Shown: positions 46,363 through 55,115 of the stretch, piece by piece | Layout: every line of letters begins with the position of its first letter | Numbering within the stretch: position 1 is the stretch's first letter | Origin: PSRJ01 sp963825305 | GTDB lineage: Bacteria; Acidobacteriota; Terriglobia; Bryobacterales; Bryobacteraceae | Direction: 5' to 3' | Length of the DNA: 64,000 nucleotides | NCBI GenBank assembly: GCA_963825305.1 | Contig: CAWGTA010000008.1 | Span: 248,001-312,000, forward strand | Made by a program: the position numbers and the translations under genes | The notes under the pieces: model-generated | What the model was told of the DNA's origin: nothing | Database searches by the model: none | Seen by the model: the letters and a program-made list of their open reading frames with translations, nothing else

Positions 46363-47214
46363 TTACTGTTTCGTCAAGTGGGCCCCGTCCTTCTCGTTTT
46401 CGGTGCAGAAGCTCTCAAAGATGTCGGAGTCAGCCAAGAGGTCGTGCGGAACCTTAACGGTGAACGGCCTGGTATACATCTGCGGATCGTCGAAGGTCAT
46501 TTCCACGTCCATGTGTCCGAAGTCGCGGCGGCGGTAGCGCTCCGTGACGCGCAGGGCTTCGCTGTGCGGATGGCCCATGAGATCGAGTGCCGTTTTGTCG
46601 TTGAACCCGGCGCTTTCCACAACCAGCGTGTCACCCTCCCAATGGCCAACCGAGTAGCCCAGGAAGGCCGGATAGTCGAACTCCTTGGGAAGTGCGCGGC
46701 CATCGGTGTAGACCTGGCGGTGCGTGTTACCGACTTCGTACAATAAGACCGTCAGCCTCGATGACTGCACGATCTTGATCGGCTCCGAAAGCAGATCGGG
46801 GAGCGGTATGCCAGCGACGTCGGAGCAAACCTTTGCCGGATCGCTTTCCGCGACGCGGTGGCGCATGGACGCGGCGGCTTCGGGGCGCAGCGGCGAGTCT
46901 TGTGGCTTGAAGTCCAGCAGGATATTGAGAGCGTATCTGTGTTGGGTGCCGATCTCCATTCCAGGCACGTCCACTTGAATTGCTTCCTCGATGGCCTTGC
47001 CGTAGAGGCGCTTCATTTCCGCGACGGTGGAGATCTCGTGCATCCAGACGCCGGAGAGGTCCGGCTTTCCGTCGGCGGTGCGCGGCACAGGGGCGGCAAG
47101 ATTTGGTCTGCCGTCGGGCAGGCGCGGCGTCCCCGGCGTCTGAAAGTTCAACCACTGCGCGTACGCGCCAGCGGAGAAGAACGTGAGTAAGACCAGCAGC
47201 CGCCGAAATGACAT
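46363..47214 (-). CDS. Secreted DGKPDLSG-family protein
   Basis: 283 residues from the ATG at 47214 (GGAGG eight bases upstream). Signal peptide MSFRRLLVLLTFFSAGAYA. It is followed by RLPDGRPNLAAPVPRTADG and KPDLSGVW, the signature of a large acidobacterial family of unknown function. Late conserved parts include YSVGHWEGDTLVVESAGFND, RVTERYRRRDFGHMDVEMTFDDP and FTVKV. It is a paralogue of the gene at 61392. Both lie next to ADOP permeases. A 5' copy (about 220 bases) occurs at 50209-50431. Confidence 0.85.
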   Translation of the reverse strand: MSFRRLLVLLTFFSAGAYAQWLNFQTPGTPRLPDGRPNLAAPVPRTADGKPDLSGVWMHEISTVAEMKRLYGKAIEEAIQVDVPGMEIGTQHRYALNILLDFKPQDSPLRPEAAASMRHRVAESDPAKVCSDVAGIPLPDLLSEPIKIVQSSRLTVLLYEVGNTHRQVYTDGRALPKEFDYPAFLGYSVGHWEGDTLVVESAGFNDKTALDLMGHPHSEALRVTERYRRRDFGHMDVEMTFDDPQMYTRPFTVKVPHDLLADSDIFESFCTENEKDGAHLTKQ

Positions 47215-47270
47215 CTCCAAGACCTCCAGGACCTCAATGCTACGTTAGCCCATGAGGGGACGCAAGGAAA
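47050..47270. repeat. Direct repeat R1, left copy
   Basis: This covers the 5' end and upstream DNA of the secreted gene at 46363. It is about 90% identical by eye to 50209-50431 in the same orientation, so the ADOP gene lies between direct repeats. Confidence 0.8.
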
Positions 47271-47321
47271 GTAAGAGGGCGGCCGAATTCCGCACGCTAC
47301 GGTTTCGCGAATGTCTCTTAA

Positions 47322-49889
47322 TCACTCGGTCCGTAGTGCTGCCATTGGCTCTACACCGGCCGCGCGCCAGGCGGGAACCCACGATGCCAGCAGCGCGGCC
47401 AACCCGAGAAGCAATATGGCGAGCGTCAGCATAATTGGATCCCATGGCTTCACGTCGAATAGCTGAGCGGTCATCAGCCTGCCGGCGCCGATCGCGGCCG
47501 GAATGCCAACCCCAAGTCCGACACCTACCTGCCAGAATGCGCCGCCGAGCACCATGCGTATGACGCGCCCGCGATCCGCGCCCAGCGCCATCCGCACACC
47601 TATTTCACTGGTCCGCCGCTCCACCGTGTACGCCAGCACTCCGTACAAACCTACGGCTGCCAGCACGAGCCCCAACACACCGAAGAGGGTTGTCAGGGTT
47701 GCGATCATCTTTTCCCGCTGGAAATCCGCGCTCAACACCTTGGGATATGGGTCAACTCCGTAGAGCACCAAATTGGGATCAACGCCTGCCAACGCCTTGT
47801 GCACATGCTCCTCTATGCCCGCCGGATTCCCAGGCGCCCAAATCACGATGTTGTATAGATAGTGCGACCAGATTTCACCGCTCACGTAGGCCGGATCGTC
47901 ATACTGCACCGTTTGCGCTTCGGGCAACCAAAACATGGGCTGAACGGGTTTCCTGTAGTCGTAGGTCATATAACGCACGTCGTTGGAAACCCCAACGATT
48001 TCGAAGGTAGCGGAATACTTGATCTTGTCCATCCCGAAGTGCTGCCCTATTGGGTTTTGGCCCTTGAAGAATCTCGTCGCAAAAGCCTGGTTGACCACCG
48101 CCACCTTGCGCGTTGCCGCAGTGTCCCCGTCCGTAATGGGCCGGCCCAGCACTATCTTCGCCCCTATGGTTTCGAAGAAGCCTGGCATCACTCGCGCCCA
48201 CGAGGCACCTGTGTTCTCCTTAGCCGGGGGCTCCGGCCTGCCCTCGATGCGAATGGCTTCATTCCAACTATCGCCTGTCATTGGCGCATAAAGCGCAGGC
48301 GCCACCATATGTACACCGGGAATCTGGAGGAGGCCATCATTAATTTGCCGAAACATCGGCTCCATTTGCTCCGGTTTGTAGTTGCCTAGCATTGGATTGA
48401 TCCAGGCAATGTATCTGCCCTGCGTCTCGAATCCAAAATTCTGGTGCTCCAGGTTTCGCAGGCTCTGGCCCAGCAGGGCCGCTGCGGACAGCAATACCAG
48501 CGATAACGCGATTTGCGCGATCACCAGTGACTTCTGTGCCCACGAGCGCCCGGCGCCAACCGATCGCCCCGCTCCTCGTAGCGCATCCGCCGGGTCGGTA
48601 TGCGAAGTCATCCACGCGGGAGCGATTCCAAAAACTACTCCGGTCAGCACCGATACCCCCAGTGTGAAGAACAGAACCGGCCAGGATGGTGTCGCCTCGA
48701 TGGGGACATAGTTATTGCGAACACCCGTCTGGAAGGCGAGGTACAGAATCACCCGCGTCCCGGCATATGCGACGGCAATGCCCAAAACTCCCCCAATAAC
48801 CGCCAGCAGCATGGACTCAACCAGTACCTTGCGCACCAGGCGCCCTCGCGATGCACCCAGCGCAACCCGTATAGAGGTTTGCGCCCGATTCTTCAACCCC
48901 CGCGCGAGTAGCAGATTCGCCAGATTCGCGCAGGCCACCAGCAGCACACATCCTGCCGCTATCAGCAGCAGCTTTAGTCCATCCTGATATTGATCCCTCA
49001 TGGCTGCTACCCCCGCGCCGCCTGGAACTAAGTGCAGGGTCTGCTGGCCCCAGAGTTGTTTCTCGCCCGGCTCCATATCCGGCACATGACTAGCCAACCA
49101 GTCGTGGAATTCCACCTTGAGCTTGGCTTCAAGCGATTTCGGGTTCACTCCCGGACGCGCTCGTCCAACCAGGTCGAGGAAATTGCCGTTCGGCCTTTTC
49201 AAGCGCGCCGTCGCGCCGTCGATCAATGGCTCTGTCGTCAGTGGCAGCCAAAAATCGGGCATTCCCCAGCCTGCCAGCTTCGCCCCATAAAATCCCGGCG
49301 CCGCTATGCCGACTACCGTGAACGGATGCCCATTGATCTGGTATGTCGCGCCAACCACGGAGGAGTCGGAGGCGTACTTCTCCTGCCAGATGTGATGGCT
49401 CATGACAGCGACGGATGGCGCGCCCTCCTGATCGTCCGCATCCGTCATCAGCCGGCCTATCCAAGGCTGCACACCAAGAGTTCTGAAGAAATTGCCAGAC
49501 ACATACTGACCATTGCGCGTATCTGTCGGCACAGATGATCCCGTTCTACGAACGCCGAGCGGTGCATTGCCCGCCTGTAGTGCCGCCAAATCGATGAACT
49601 CGGGCGTGTGCGCGCGGAAGTTCTTGTATGCCTCCCAGGAGAACAGCGTAAAATCTCCATCAGGACCTTGCGTATATCCGCCCCAGTTGCAACACCGAAC
49701 TTTATCGCCGATCCGCCACAACTCCTCCGGCTTCGTCACCGGCAGCGACTTCAGCATCACCTGGTGCACGAGCGTAAAGATCGCGGTCGTCGCCCCGATT
49801 CCCAATGCCAGTGTGATTAGCGCCGTTATTGTGAGCCCGGGCGCCTTGCGCAGTTGCCGCAGCGCCTCCTGCAAATCAGTCAGTGACAT
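47322..49889 (-). CDS. ADOP-family duplicated ABC permease (FtsX/MacB type)
   Basis: 855 residues, full length. Two MacB-PCD plus FtsX halves: the first starts LRQLRKAPGLTITALITLALGIGATTAIFTLVHQV, followed by a large periplasmic domain (ITGNQ..., LGVQPWIGRLMTDADDQEGAP) and membrane segments (LLLIAAGCVLLVACANLANLLLARG). The second half ends ILLLGLAALLASWVPAWRAAGVEP. It has no ATP-binding domain and no ATPase gene nearby, as is usual for these orphan acidobacterial permeases, which are probably linked to lipoprotein or peptide export. It is bounded by the direct repeats R1. Confidence 0.93.
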   Translation of the reverse strand: MSLTDLQEALRQLRKAPGLTITALITLALGIGATTAIFTLVHQVMLKSLPVTKPEELWRIGDKVRCCNWGGYTQGPDGDFTLFSWEAYKNFRAHTPEFIDLAALQAGNAPLGVRRTGSSVPTDTRNGQYVSGNFFRTLGVQPWIGRLMTDADDQEGAPSVAVMSHHIWQEKYASDSSVVGATYQINGHPFTVVGIAAPGFYGAKLAGWGMPDFWLPLTTEPLIDGATARLKRPNGNFLDLVGRARPGVNPKSLEAKLKVEFHDWLASHVPDMEPGEKQLWGQQTLHLVPGGAGVAAMRDQYQDGLKLLLIAAGCVLLVACANLANLLLARGLKNRAQTSIRVALGASRGRLVRKVLVESMLLAVIGGVLGIAVAYAGTRVILYLAFQTGVRNNYVPIEATPSWPVLFFTLGVSVLTGVVFGIAPAWMTSHTDPADALRGAGRSVGAGRSWAQKSLVIAQIALSLVLLSAAALLGQSLRNLEHQNFGFETQGRYIAWINPMLGNYKPEQMEPMFRQINDGLLQIPGVHMVAPALYAPMTGDSWNEAIRIEGRPEPPAKENTGASWARVMPGFFETIGAKIVLGRPITDGDTAATRKVAVVNQAFATRFFKGQNPIGQHFGMDKIKYSATFEIVGVSNDVRYMTYDYRKPVQPMFWLPEAQTVQYDDPAYVSGEIWSHYLYNIVIWAPGNPAGIEEHVHKALAGVDPNLVLYGVDPYPKVLSADFQREKMIATLTTLFGVLGLVLAAVGLYGVLAYTVERRTSEIGVRMALGADRGRVIRMVLGGAFWQVGVGLGVGIPAAIGAGRLMTAQLFDVKPWDPIMLTLAILLLGLAALLASWVPAWRAAGVEPMAALRTE

Positions 49890-50003
49890 TCGAAATCCTG
49901 TCTTGCAATACGCGTCTTCCCCGTGGCAGCCATCGTTGTTTCGATCTATACGACGCCAAGGATGGGAGTTGGTTAGTTACAAATCGGAAGCAGTTTCCAC
50001 GCC

Positions 50004-50372
50004 CTACAGATTCGCCAGCATGCCGCGCGGTTGGTACGGCTCGGCCAAGGCTTTCAGTTCTTCGGCGTCCAGCTTGATCTTCAGCGCCGCCATGGCGTCG
50101 TCCAGGTAGGGCAGCTTGGTGGCGCCCACAATCGGCGCGGTAATGCCGGGTTGCTGAAGTACCCAGGCCAGCGCGATCTGCGCGTTGTTCACGCCGCGCT
50201 GGCGGGCGCCGGAGAGGTCGGGCTTTCCGTCGGCGGTGCGCGGCACAGGAGCGGCGAGGTTCGGTTTGCCGTCCGGCAAGCGCGGCGTCCCAGGCGTCTG
50301 AAAGTTCAACCATTGGGCGTACGCGCCCGCGGAGAAGAACGTGAGTAAGACCAGCAGCCGCCGAGATGGCAT
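50004..50372 (-). pseudogene. Chimeric ORF: secreted-protein N-terminus fused to aldo/keto reductase C-terminus
   Basis: 122 residues remain open from the ATG at 50372. Residues 1-55 (signal peptide, FQTPGTPRLPDGKPNLAAP, ADGKPDLSG) match the secreted gene at 46363. From about 50208 the frame continues as RQRGVNNAQIALAWVLQQPG to the end (QPRGMLANL), matching the last 67 residues of the aldo/keto reductase at 52631. The join is in frame with two or three bases of shared sequence. It is expected to be non-functional, but could be secreted. Confidence 0.85.
50006..50208. repeat. Direct repeat R2, left copy
   Basis: About 203 bases nearly identical to 52633-52835, the 3' end of the aldo/keto reductase gene, in the same orientation. 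The two copies flank the AAA ATPase and the lipoprotein gene. Confidence 0.85.
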
Positions 50373-50431
50373 CTCCAAAACCTCCAGGACCTCAAATGCT
50401 ACGTTAGCCGATGAGGGGACGCAAGGAAAGT
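50209..50431. repeat. Direct repeat R1, right copy
   Basis: Matches 47050-47270, including the upstream GGACGCAAGGAAAGT tract. It abuts R2 at 50208, creating the chimeric ORF. Confidence 0.8.
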
Positions 50432-50512
50432 GAGGTTGGCACACGTGGAAGCGTGCAGCCGTAAAGGCCTTTCAGAGCGGCCACGGTCCCCCATAATGAA
50501 AGAGTCGCGATC

Positions 50513-51994
50513 ATGTCCACAGACCAGCAATCCACTGAGAGCCGCGCAGAGCGGACGATTCGGGAGCTTTTCGCCTCGGGTCGGCCACTCGTGTATATAC
50601 GGTCGTCCGAGGAACAGCGCGTGGCGCGCCTGTTGAGCGGCATGGGGCTGCCGGTATGGACTTGGTGCCTGACGGAAGGAATGCGGCACAACGACGCACC
50701 CGCCGAGGGCGCAACTCAGGATGCCCGCCGAGCTCTGGATTTCATCATCGCCCACGAAGGCGAAGCGATCTTTCACCTTAAGGACTTTCACGAGCCGCTA
50801 CGGGATTCGGCCGAGGTTCGGCGGCGACTGCGCGACGTCTACCAGTGTTGTCTGCAGCGTCGCAAGTTCGTTGTCATCACTTCCCCGGTGCGCTTCATTC
50901 CCGAGGAGGTGGCGCGCAGCGTGGCGTTTCTGGAACTGCGGCCGCCGGACCGGGTCGAGCTGCTGGAGTTTCTGCGCGAATTGGTTCGCGCGGCCGGCCG
51001 CGATGCGGAGGAGACCGTCCTCTTGGAAATGGCCGCCGCCCTTCAGGGGTTGACGCTCGACGAAGTGGGTTACGCGGTGCAGAGGGCTTTCTCCGCGGGG
51101 TACGAGTTGGGCGTCGATGCCATGCCGGCCCTTCTCGAGGAGAAGAAGTTGCTGGTGAACCGCAGCGGGTTCATCGAATTCGTCGCCGAGAGCACGGGCC
51201 TGGGCGAGGTCGGCGGCCTCGAAGGCCTCAAGAAGTGGCTGAAGGAGCGGCGCCAGTTGTTCCGGATGCGGGATAAGCTCAGCACCGAGATTGTGCCCAA
51301 GGGCGTACTCATTATGGGGATCCCCGGCTGCGGCAAGAGTCTTTCGGTGAAAGCCATCGCGTCGTATCTGCAGCTACCGCTGTACCGGCTGGACATGGTC
51401 GAAATCTTTTCCGGCCGCCATGGCAAGCCCGAAGGCGTGTTCGTGGAGGCCTGCCGCATGATGGAAGACATGGCGCCCGCCGTGCTCTGGTTTGACGAGA
51501 TCGAAATGGGCATCACCTCGACCGAAACCAGCGGGGAACAGGGCCGCATCTTCGCGTTCTTCCTGACTTGGATGCAGGAGAAAACGCGCGGTCTGTTCGT
51601 GGCTGCCACCGCCAACCGGATCGATCTGCTGCCCGCCGAGATGATTCGCAAAGGCCGCTTCGACGAGGTGTTTTTTGTAGACATGCCGGCACCACAGGAG
51701 CAGATCCAGATTTTTGCGATTCACCTGAACCGGCGGGGAGTGGACGCGGGACGGTTTGACCTGAAACAGTTGCTCCAGTTCACGATTGGCTGGACTGGCG
51801 CAGAGATAGAGCAATGCGTCATCTCGGCGATCACCAGGGCACGGATCGAAGAGCGAGAGGTGACCCACCAAGATCTCGTAGAGATTGCCGCCAAGCTGGT
51901 GCCGTTATCGCGGACGATGAAGGAGCAAATCGACCACATTCGCAATTGGGCCTTTGAGCGCGCTATCCGAGCATCGCCGGTGCAGCGGCCCTGA
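50513..51994 (+). CDS. AAA+ ATPase of the Ycf46-like group
   Basis: 493 residues. The N-terminal domain (about 1-190, IRELFASGRPLVYIRSSEEQR) matches the regulatory part of Ycf46-like proteins. The AAA+ core has Walker A GIPGCGKSLSVKAIA (about 265-279), Walker B AVLWFDEIEMG, sensor 1 VAATAN and arginine finger IRKGRFDEVFF. The C-terminal helical lid follows. Ycf46 homologues are tied to photosynthesis regulation in cyanobacteria, but here the role is unknown. It is the only large gene between the two R2 direct repeats. Confidence 0.9.
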   Translation: MSTDQQSTESRAERTIRELFASGRPLVYIRSSEEQRVARLLSGMGLPVWTWCLTEGMRHNDAPAEGATQDARRALDFIIAHEGEAIFHLKDFHEPLRDSAEVRRRLRDVYQCCLQRRKFVVITSPVRFIPEEVARSVAFLELRPPDRVELLEFLRELVRAAGRDAEETVLLEMAAALQGLTLDEVGYAVQRAFSAGYELGVDAMPALLEEKKLLVNRSGFIEFVAESTGLGEVGGLEGLKKWLKERRQLFRMRDKLSTEIVPKGVLIMGIPGCGKSLSVKAIASYLQLPLYRLDMVEIFSGRHGKPEGVFVEACRMMEDMAPAVLWFDEIEMGITSTETSGEQGRIFAFFLTWMQEKTRGLFVAATANRIDLLPAEMIRKGRFDEVFFVDMPAPQEQIQIFAIHLNRRGVDAGRFDLKQLLQFTIGWTGAEIEQCVISAITRARIEEREVTHQDLVEIAAKLVPLSRTMKEQIDHIRNWAFERAIRASPVQRP

Positions 51995-52205
51995 GACTCG
52001 CCACAGGGTGAGGATGACACCTGGGCGGCCATCCACTTTCGGGGCTCCAAAACCGAAAACCGCCAGGGCTGGCGGTCCGATACGCAAACGCGGGGCCGGC
52101 GGCGCGGATAAAATGGATGGCCGTGCAGATCACGCGTTTTATTCTGGCGCTCGGGCGTGAATCGCTAATTGAGAATCGGGCAGACTAAACTCAGGAGTGG
52201 GCACC

Positions 52206-52619
52206 TTGTTTCGCCACGCTGGAAGGAACTACATAAAGCGAAAGCTCATGCCCGCAAGCGTCGTTCTGGTTCTTGCGTCGGGTATGATCGGTTGCTTCCG
52301 GTTCTATCGGTATCAGAGTGCAACCTGTAAGCAGCGAGGGGCCGCGTACGCAGCCAGAGTCGATGCCCTTACGCGAGACGCCCATGAGAAACTCCGGATC
52401 CGAACGAAAAAAGACAGTGTCGTCAGTTTTTTCGCGAATAACGGTATCCCGGTAACAATTATTGGCGACGAGGCAACCGGGTCAATAACCACCACTGGAT
52501 GCGCTCCCACTGGGTGTGCATCAGATAGAGCGGTCTTAGGTTTGCGTGTGAAGCTTGATAAGTCCGGCACTGTTATGAGTGAACCAGTGATCGGCGCGAT
52601 TTACATAGACTGCTTATAG
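52206..52619 (+). CDS. Small putative lipoprotein of unknown function
   Basis: 137 residues from the TTG at 52206 (AGGAG eight bases upstream); a GTG at 52197 and an ATG at 52248 are alternatives. A signal peptide with a lipobox (VVLVLASGMIGC) precedes a mixed domain containing KKDSVVSFFANNGIPVTIIG and a cysteine-rich stretch (TTTGCAPTGCASD). I do not recognise the family. The DNA is noticeably A+T-richer than that of its neighbours. It sits between the AAA ATPase and the aldo/keto reductase, within the R2 repeats. Confidence 0.6.
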   Translation: MFRHAGRNYIKRKLMPASVVLVLASGMIGCFRFYRYQSATCKQRGAAYAARVDALTRDAHEKLRIRTKKDSVVSFFANNGIPVTIIGDEATGSITTTGCAPTGCASDRAVLGLRVKLDKSGTVMSEPVIGAIYIDCL

Positions 52620-52630
52620 GATCTGCGGCG

Positions 52631-53614
52631 TTACAGATTCGCCAGCATCCCGCGCGGTTGGTACGGCTCGGCCAGCGCTTTCAGCTCTTCGGCGTCCAGC
52701 TTGATCTTCAGCGCCGCCATGGCGTCGTCCAGGTAGGGCAGCTTGGTGGCGCCCACAATCGGCGCGGTAATGCCGGGCTGCTGCAGTACCCAGGCCAGCG
52801 CGATCTGCGCGTTGTTCACGCCGCGCTGGCGGGCGATCTGGCTCACGCGGTCGACAATCGTAAAGTCCGCCTCGTGGTAATACTGCCAGCGCGAGAACTC
52901 ATCGGTCTTGGCGCGCACGGTCTCGCCGAGGTCTTCCTTGCGGCGATTGCCCGCCACAAAGCCCCGCGCCAGCGGGCTGAACGGAATCACACCGATCGCT
53001 TCCGCGCGGCATAGCGGCAGCATCTCACGCTCCTCTTCGCGGTAGACCACGTTGTAGTAGTTCTGCATGGTGGCGAAGCGCGCAATGCCCATGCGGTCGG
53101 CGGTGTAGAGCATCTTCGCAAGCTGCCATGCATACATGGACGACGCGCCCGTGTAGAGCGCTTTGCCGGCGCGCACCACGTCATCCAGCGCGCGCAGCGT
53201 TTCCTCCACGGGGGTTTGCGCGTCGTAGCGGTGGATCTGATACAGGTCGACGTAATCGGTGCCCAGCCGCCGCAAGCTGTCGTCGATCGAGTGCAGGATG
53301 TGTTTGCGCGAGAGACCCTTGTGATTGGGGTCGTTGCTCATCGGCATGTAGACCTTCGTGGCTATCACGATACGGTCGCGGCCGGGTCCGAAATCCTTCA
53401 GCGCGCGCCCCAGCACTTCCTCGCTGGCACCGTTCGAATACATGTCGGCGGTATCGAAGAAATTGATCCCCAGTTCGAAAGCGCGCTGGATGAAGGGGCG
53501 GGCGGCGTCTTCGTCCAGAATCCAGGGACGCCACTTACTGGAGCCGTAGCTCATGGCGCCCAGGCACAGACGGGAAACCTTCAAACCGGTTTTGCCGAGA
53601 TTGACGTAATCCAT
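52631..53614 (-). CDS. Aldo/keto reductase
   Basis: 327 residues. It follows the AKR pattern: YVNLGKTGLKVSRLCLGAMSYG at the N-terminus, FFDTADMYSNGASEEVLGRAL with the Asp/Tyr of the active site, IVIATKVYMPM (Lys), VDLYQIHRYDAQTPVEETLRALDDVV (His), and a C-terminal NADPH-binding part (IGVIPFSPLARGFVAG, QPGITAPIVGATKLPYLDDAMAALKI). It reduces carbonyl compounds in the cytoplasm with NADPH; the substrate is unknown. Its last 203 bases are duplicated at 50006-50208 as part of a chimera. Confidence 0.93.
   Translation of the reverse strand: MDYVNLGKTGLKVSRLCLGAMSYGSSKWRPWILDEDAARPFIQRAFELGINFFDTADMYSNGASEEVLGRALKDFGPGRDRIVIATKVYMPMSNDPNHKGLSRKHILHSIDDSLRRLGTDYVDLYQIHRYDAQTPVEETLRALDDVVRAGKALYTGASSMYAWQLAKMLYTADRMGIARFATMQNYYNVVYREEEREMLPLCRAEAIGVIPFSPLARGFVAGNRRKEDLGETVRAKTDEFSRWQYYHEADFTIVDRVSQIARQRGVNNAQIALAWVLQQPGITAPIVGATKLPYLDDAMAALKIKLDAEELKALAEPYQPRGMLANL
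52633..52835. repeat. Direct repeat R2, right copy
   Basis: The 3' end of the aldo/keto reductase, nearly identical to 50006-50208. Confidence 0.85.
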
Positions 53615-53743
53615 AAGAAGCAGCTTTCAGCAATCAGCTTTCAGCCAGACCGGGTTTTAGCTGATCGCTGAGTGCTGATCGCTGAGAGCTTTTTTCTCAG
53701 TATGCCATGCGCCCGCCGGGTTGCGGTATGAATAGATGGATAC

Positions 53744-55115
53744 ATGAAGAGCGCCGATTCCGCTACGCCCCGCCTGCTGCTCGCCGACGATCAACCCGAT
53801 GTCCTGGAGGCGCTGCGGTTCCTGGCGAAGGGTGAAGGCTACCAGACTGAAGGCGTGCAGTCGCCGGCGGCTGTCCTGGATGCGGTGGAGAGCCGGGATT
53901 TCGACGCCGTCGTGATGGACCTGAACTACACGCGCGATACTACTTCGGGCGCAGGAGGGGCTGGATCTGCTGGCGCGCATCCACGGCATGGATTCGACGC
54001 TGCCCGTTATTGTGATGACGGCCTGGGGCTCGGTCGAACTGGCGGTCGAAGCCATGCGCCGCGGGGCGCGCGATTTCATTCAGAAGCCGTGGGACAACGC
54101 ACGCGTTTCCGCCATTTTGAAAACGCAGATCGAGCTGGGGCGCGCGCTGCGCATGGGCCAGCGCCTGGAAGCCGAGAACCAGACGCTGCGCGCGGAGCGG
54201 TTCCCGCAACTGGTGGCGCAATCGGCGGCCATGCGTCCGGTGCTGGATGTGATTTCGCGCGTGGGACCCTCCGACGCCAACGTGCTGATCACTGGCGAAA
54301 ACGGCACGGGCAAGGGACTGGTGGCACAGACGCTGCACTCGGCTTCGCTGCGCTCCTCGCGCCCCTTGGTGACGGTGAACACGGGCGGCCTGGCGGAAGG
54401 AATTTTCGAGAGCGAACTGTTCGGCCACGTGAAGGGGGCGTTCACGGATGCCAAGGTGGACCGCGTGGGGCGCTTCGAGATGGCCGACGGCGGCACCTTG
54501 TTCCTGGACGAAATTGCCAACATCTCGCAAAACCTGCAATCCAAGCTTCTGCGCACCATCGAGACGGGCGAGTTCGAGCGGGTCGGATCGTCGAAACCGC
54601 GTAAAGTGGATGTGCGCATCCTGTCCGCCACCAATGCCGATCTGGGCGTCGAAGTCGCGGAAGGCCGCTTTCGGCAGGATCTGCAATTCCGCTTGAACAC
54701 CATCGAGATCCGGCTGCCTCCACTGCGCGATCGGCGCGAGGACATTCCGCTTCTGGCGGCGCATTTTCTGCGGCAGCACGCGGCGCACTATCGCAAGCAG
54801 TTTACGGAATTCGATGAGGGCGCCATCAAAGCGCTGCTGGCCCACACCTGGCCGGGCAACGTTCGCGAGCTGGATCACGCCGTGGAGCGCGCCGTGCTGA
54901 TGGCTCAAACGGAGACGATCCGCGCCACAGACCTGGGCTTGCGGTCCGGCCGCGAAGGCGCTCCGCGCATGGAAGAGATGAGCCTGGAAGAAGTGGAGGC
55001 GCTGCTCATCAAGAAGGCGCTGGCGCGGTTTCACGGCAACGTCAGTCATGCGGCCAACGCGTTGGGCCTGAGCCGGAGCGCCCTCTACCGCCGCCTGCAA
55101 AGATACGGGTTGTGA
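53744..55115 (+). CDS. Sigma54-dependent response regulator, frameshifted near 53950
   Basis: The receiver domain (LLLADDQPDVLEALRFLAKGEGY, VVMDLNYTRDTT) runs to about 53945; the rest (GLDLLARIHGMDSTLPVIVMTAWGS) is one base out of phase, in GGGCGCAGGAGGGG. The span is one base more than a multiple of three. The AAA+ part has GENGTGKG (Walker A), GAFTDA where GAFTGA is usual, GGTLFLDEI (Walker B) and a C-terminal Fis-type HTH (NVSHAANALGLSRSALYRRL). It overlaps the sensor kinase start (GTGA), so the pair forms a two-component system. Confidence 0.87.

Noticed and set aside
53940..55100. Minus-strand ORF of 386 residues, antisense to the sigma54 regulator
   Set aside because: It is a His/Gln/Arg-rich shadow; the regulator has Walker and HTH motifs.
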